From assembly GCA_002085355.1 (NCBI GenBank), contig NATN01000273.1:1-8296 (forward strand): a stretch of 8,296 bases of DNA. The letters run 5' to 3'. Each line of letters begins with the position of its first letter. Position 1 is the stretch's first letter. The notes below the pieces were generated by a model, which was not told where the DNA came from, ran no database searches, and saw only the letters and a list, made by a program, of their open reading frames with translations. This stretch comes from Candidatus Zhuqueibacterota bacterium 4484_87. GTDB taxonomy: Bacteria > Zhuqueibacterota > Zhuqueibacteria > Thermofontimicrobiales > Thermofontimicrobiaceae. Positions 6,962 through 8,296 of the stretch are shown one piece after another. Made by a program: the position numbers and the translations under genes.

Positions 6962-7975
6962 ATGGCAACCATCGAACAAGTTGGTTTGATCAAAAAAGAA
7001 AATCTCAAAGCGCTGAAGAAAAAAATGAATGTCAGCGGCGTGGGCATAGGTCACAAGATGGTCAAAGGTAAAGATACCGGCGAAATGTGTTTGACTGTTT
7101 TAGTTAAGAAGAAAATGCCGAAGTCTGAACTGTCATCCAAAGACTTCGTGCCTGAGATGCTGAACCAAATTCCAGTTGATGTAATTGAAGTCGGAAATAT
7201 TGTGGCTCTCAAGGCGCGCACTGATCGCTGGCGACCCGCACCGGGAGGTGTGAGCATCGGACATTACGCAATTACAGCAGGTACGTTGGGCGCTTTTGTG
7301 AAAGACGCTTCGAGCGGAGAAACGCTGATTTTGTCAAACAATCATGTGATGGCAAATGGCAATGAAGCGGACAAAGGCGATGCAATTTTGCAGCCGGGCC
7401 CCGCTGATGGCGGAAATTTCCCACAGGATCGCATTGCTGAATTGGAGCGTTTTGTGCGCATTCAATTTCAGGGCGGGGACGGCGGCAATGGTGGCATTTG
7501 TTCCGTTGCCAAAGGAATATCTGATTTTCTAAATTGGCTGGCTAAACTTATGGGGTCGAAAAGCCGCCTGATTCCCACGAGAGTGGAGCAGGATTTTAAC
7601 GAAGTTGACTGTGCTGTTGCCAAGCCGGTGCCTGGAGCTATAAAAGAAGAAATCATAGATATTGGTGTTGTTAGCGGGACCAAACCCGCTGCGATCAATA
7701 TGGCAGTGCGGAAAAGTGGCCGCACTACGGGGACAACATCGGGAATTATCCAGGTTTTGAATACCAATGTGGACGTTGGTTACGGAAGTGGCCGGGTCGC
7801 GACATTTGAGAATCAAATCGTTGCGTCAGCCATGTCAAGCCCCGGAGACTCAGGCTCTCTGGTCGTTGACGGAACAGATCCTCTGGCGGTAGGCTTGCTT
7901 TTTGCCGGATCAGAGTCAACCACGGTGATCAATCCCATTGATCGGGTGCTCGATTTACTCAACATTGTTTTTTAA
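6962..7975 (+). CDS. Chymotrypsin-fold serine protease, apparently not secreted
   Basis: A 337-residue trypsin/chymotrypsin-like (S1-type) peptidase. The triad is visible and in order: H128 in LSNNHVMA, D216 in FNEVDCAVAKP, and S297 in SSPGDSGSLVV, with G295 available for the oxyanion hole. KSGRTTGTTSG (251-261) is the characteristic strand-loop before the serine. The first 90 residues are a small separate domain (GVGIGHKM, then TVLVKKKMP, ending PVDVIEVG), a type of N-terminal module seen on bacterial relatives of this protease; it may act as a pro- or regulatory domain, which is inference. There is no signal peptide or membrane helix, so a cytoplasmic location or non-classical export is expected. 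A glycine-rich loop (GGDGGNGG, 171-178) sits between His and Asp. The start is supported by AGGGG at 6951-6955, six bases upstream. The substrate is unknown. Being 62 bases from the DUF885-type fragment, it may be separately transcribed. Confidence 0.88.
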   Translation: MATIEQVGLIKKENLKALKKKMNVSGVGIGHKMVKGKDTGEMCLTVLVKKKMPKSELSSKDFVPEMLNQIPVDVIEVGNIVALKARTDRWRPAPGGVSIGHYAITAGTLGAFVKDASSGETLILSNNHVMANGNEADKGDAILQPGPADGGNFPQDRIAELERFVRIQFQGGDGGNGGICSVAKGISDFLNWLAKLMGSKSRLIPTRVEQDFNEVDCAVAKPVPGAIKEEIIDIGVVSGTKPAAINMAVRKSGRTTGTTSGIIQVLNTNVDVGYGSGRVATFENQIVASAMSSPGDSGSLVVDGTDPLAVGLLFAGSESTTVINPIDRVLDLLNIVF

Positions 7976-7985
7976 AGACAATTTT
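7964..7985 (+). terminator. Weak AT-rich hairpin at the protease stop, possible terminator
   Basis: ATTGTTTT (7964-7971) can pair with AAGACAAT (7975-7982) as an eight-base-pair stem with one G-U and a three-base loop; TTTT follows at 7982-7985. The stem overlaps the stop codon and is almost all A-T, so it would be a poor terminator on its own. Confidence 0.3.
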
Positions 7986-8036
7986 ATCGTTAAATTTAGG
8001 ACTGGATTTTATTGGAATTGGCATGGAATGTGTAAA

Positions 8037-8058
8037 TTTGCAATTCTGTTATTGCAAA
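8037..8058. promoter_or_regulatory. Perfect 8-bp inverted repeat before the last gene
   Basis: TTTGCAAT (8037-8044) and ATTGCAAA (8051-8058) are perfect inverted copies around a six-base spacer TCTGTT. No T tract follows on either strand, so it is not a terminator. It could be an operator for a dimeric regulator or an RNA hairpin in the leader of the gene at 8117. No regulator is identified. Confidence 0.4.
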
Positions 8059-8116
8059 GAAGGATAATTATGCCCAAACTACAATTTTTCTAATCCATTC
8101 GCAAGGGAGAAAAAAG

Positions 8117-8296
8117 ATGCTGATAACATTTTTTTACGCTGTTTTCGGCGCTGTTCTACTTAGTATAGCATTGCTCAACAGCGGTTTCAAGATTTTTGGC
8201 AAAGAGACGAATAAATCTGATGTTGGTTTTCTGATTACTACCTATCTATTTGGTACGTTTTTCCTGGCGGCGGGAATTTTTCTGTCTTTCATGGAG
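8117..8296 (+). CDS. Start of a small membrane protein (3' end outside window)
   Basis: The 60 visible codons begin at an ATG with AAGGGAG (8103-8109) seven bases upstream. Two hydrophobic helices are visible, at about residues 3-21 (FFYAVFGAVLLSIALL) and 37-58 (GFLITTYLFGTFFLAAGIF). They are joined by a short polar, lysine-containing loop (FGKETNKSD), so by the positive-inside rule the loop may be cytoplasmic. The frame is still open at the last base. I do not recognise a family; it could be a small inner-membrane protein of unknown function or the N-terminus of a larger one. Confidence 0.7.
   Translation, partial: MLITFFYAVFGAVLLSIALLNSGFKIFGKETNKSDVGFLITTYLFGTFFLAAGIFLSFME

Noticed and set aside
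6874..7071. Open frame overlapping the DUF885-type end and the protease start
   Set aside because: It overlaps the well-supported protease gene in another frame and its product is low-complexity and charged, with no family signal.
7468..7816. Minus-strand open frames opposite the protease gene
   Set aside because: They lie wholly antisense to a gene with an intact catalytic triad, lack ribosome sites, and look like shadows of its codon use. Other minus-strand frames in the window are similar.
8038..8068. TTGCAA with GATAAT as a promoter for the last gene
   Set aside because: The spacer is 19 bases, and TTGCAA is a by-product of the palindrome, so the match is weak.

Overview
The window looks like part of a Gram-negative bacterial chromosome. 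It carries the end of a probable outer-membrane beta-barrel gene, a large surface-type lipoprotein with PEGA and Ig-like repeats, a sodium/solute symporter, and genes with Shine-Dalgarno sites, some starting at TTG. It is moderately AT-rich by eye. The combination would suit an uncultured lineage of the Fibrobacteres-Chlorobi-Bacteroidetes group or a relative (Calditrichota/KSB1-like), but no marker gene is present and this placement is only a guess. All genes lie on the + strand. I see no tRNA, rRNA, CRISPR array, insertion sequence or phage gene.

Layout. (1) Positions 1-2860: the 3' end of a beta-barrel gene, then 19 bases later an 810-residue repeat lipoprotein, apparently one transcription unit, closed by a clear hairpin-plus-T-tract terminator (2907-2953). 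(2) 3021-6899: a well-formed sigma70-like promoter (TTGACT, 17 bases, TATTTT) leads into an SSS-family symporter, a YciO/YrdC-type protein and a DUF885-type protein. No terminator is visible between them, so they may be co-transcribed. (3) 6962-7975: a chymotrypsin-fold serine protease with an intact His/Asp/Ser triad and no signal peptide. (4) 8117-8296: the start of a small membrane protein that runs off the window.

The most notable signal is damage to coding sequence. The YciO-like protein lacks about 31 residues exactly where the family carries its conserved nucleotide-binding helix and loop. The fifth Ig-like repeat of the lipoprotein lacks about 34 residues from its middle. Both losses are clean and in frame. 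The DUF885-type gene is split by a one-base frameshift at a run of six T, and its expected metal-binding residues are also largely replaced. This could be genuine decay or divergence, or errors in assembly or sequencing; the sequence alone cannot decide. I did not find a convincing new multi-gene system. The symporter, YciO and DUF885 neighbours do not make an obvious pathway.
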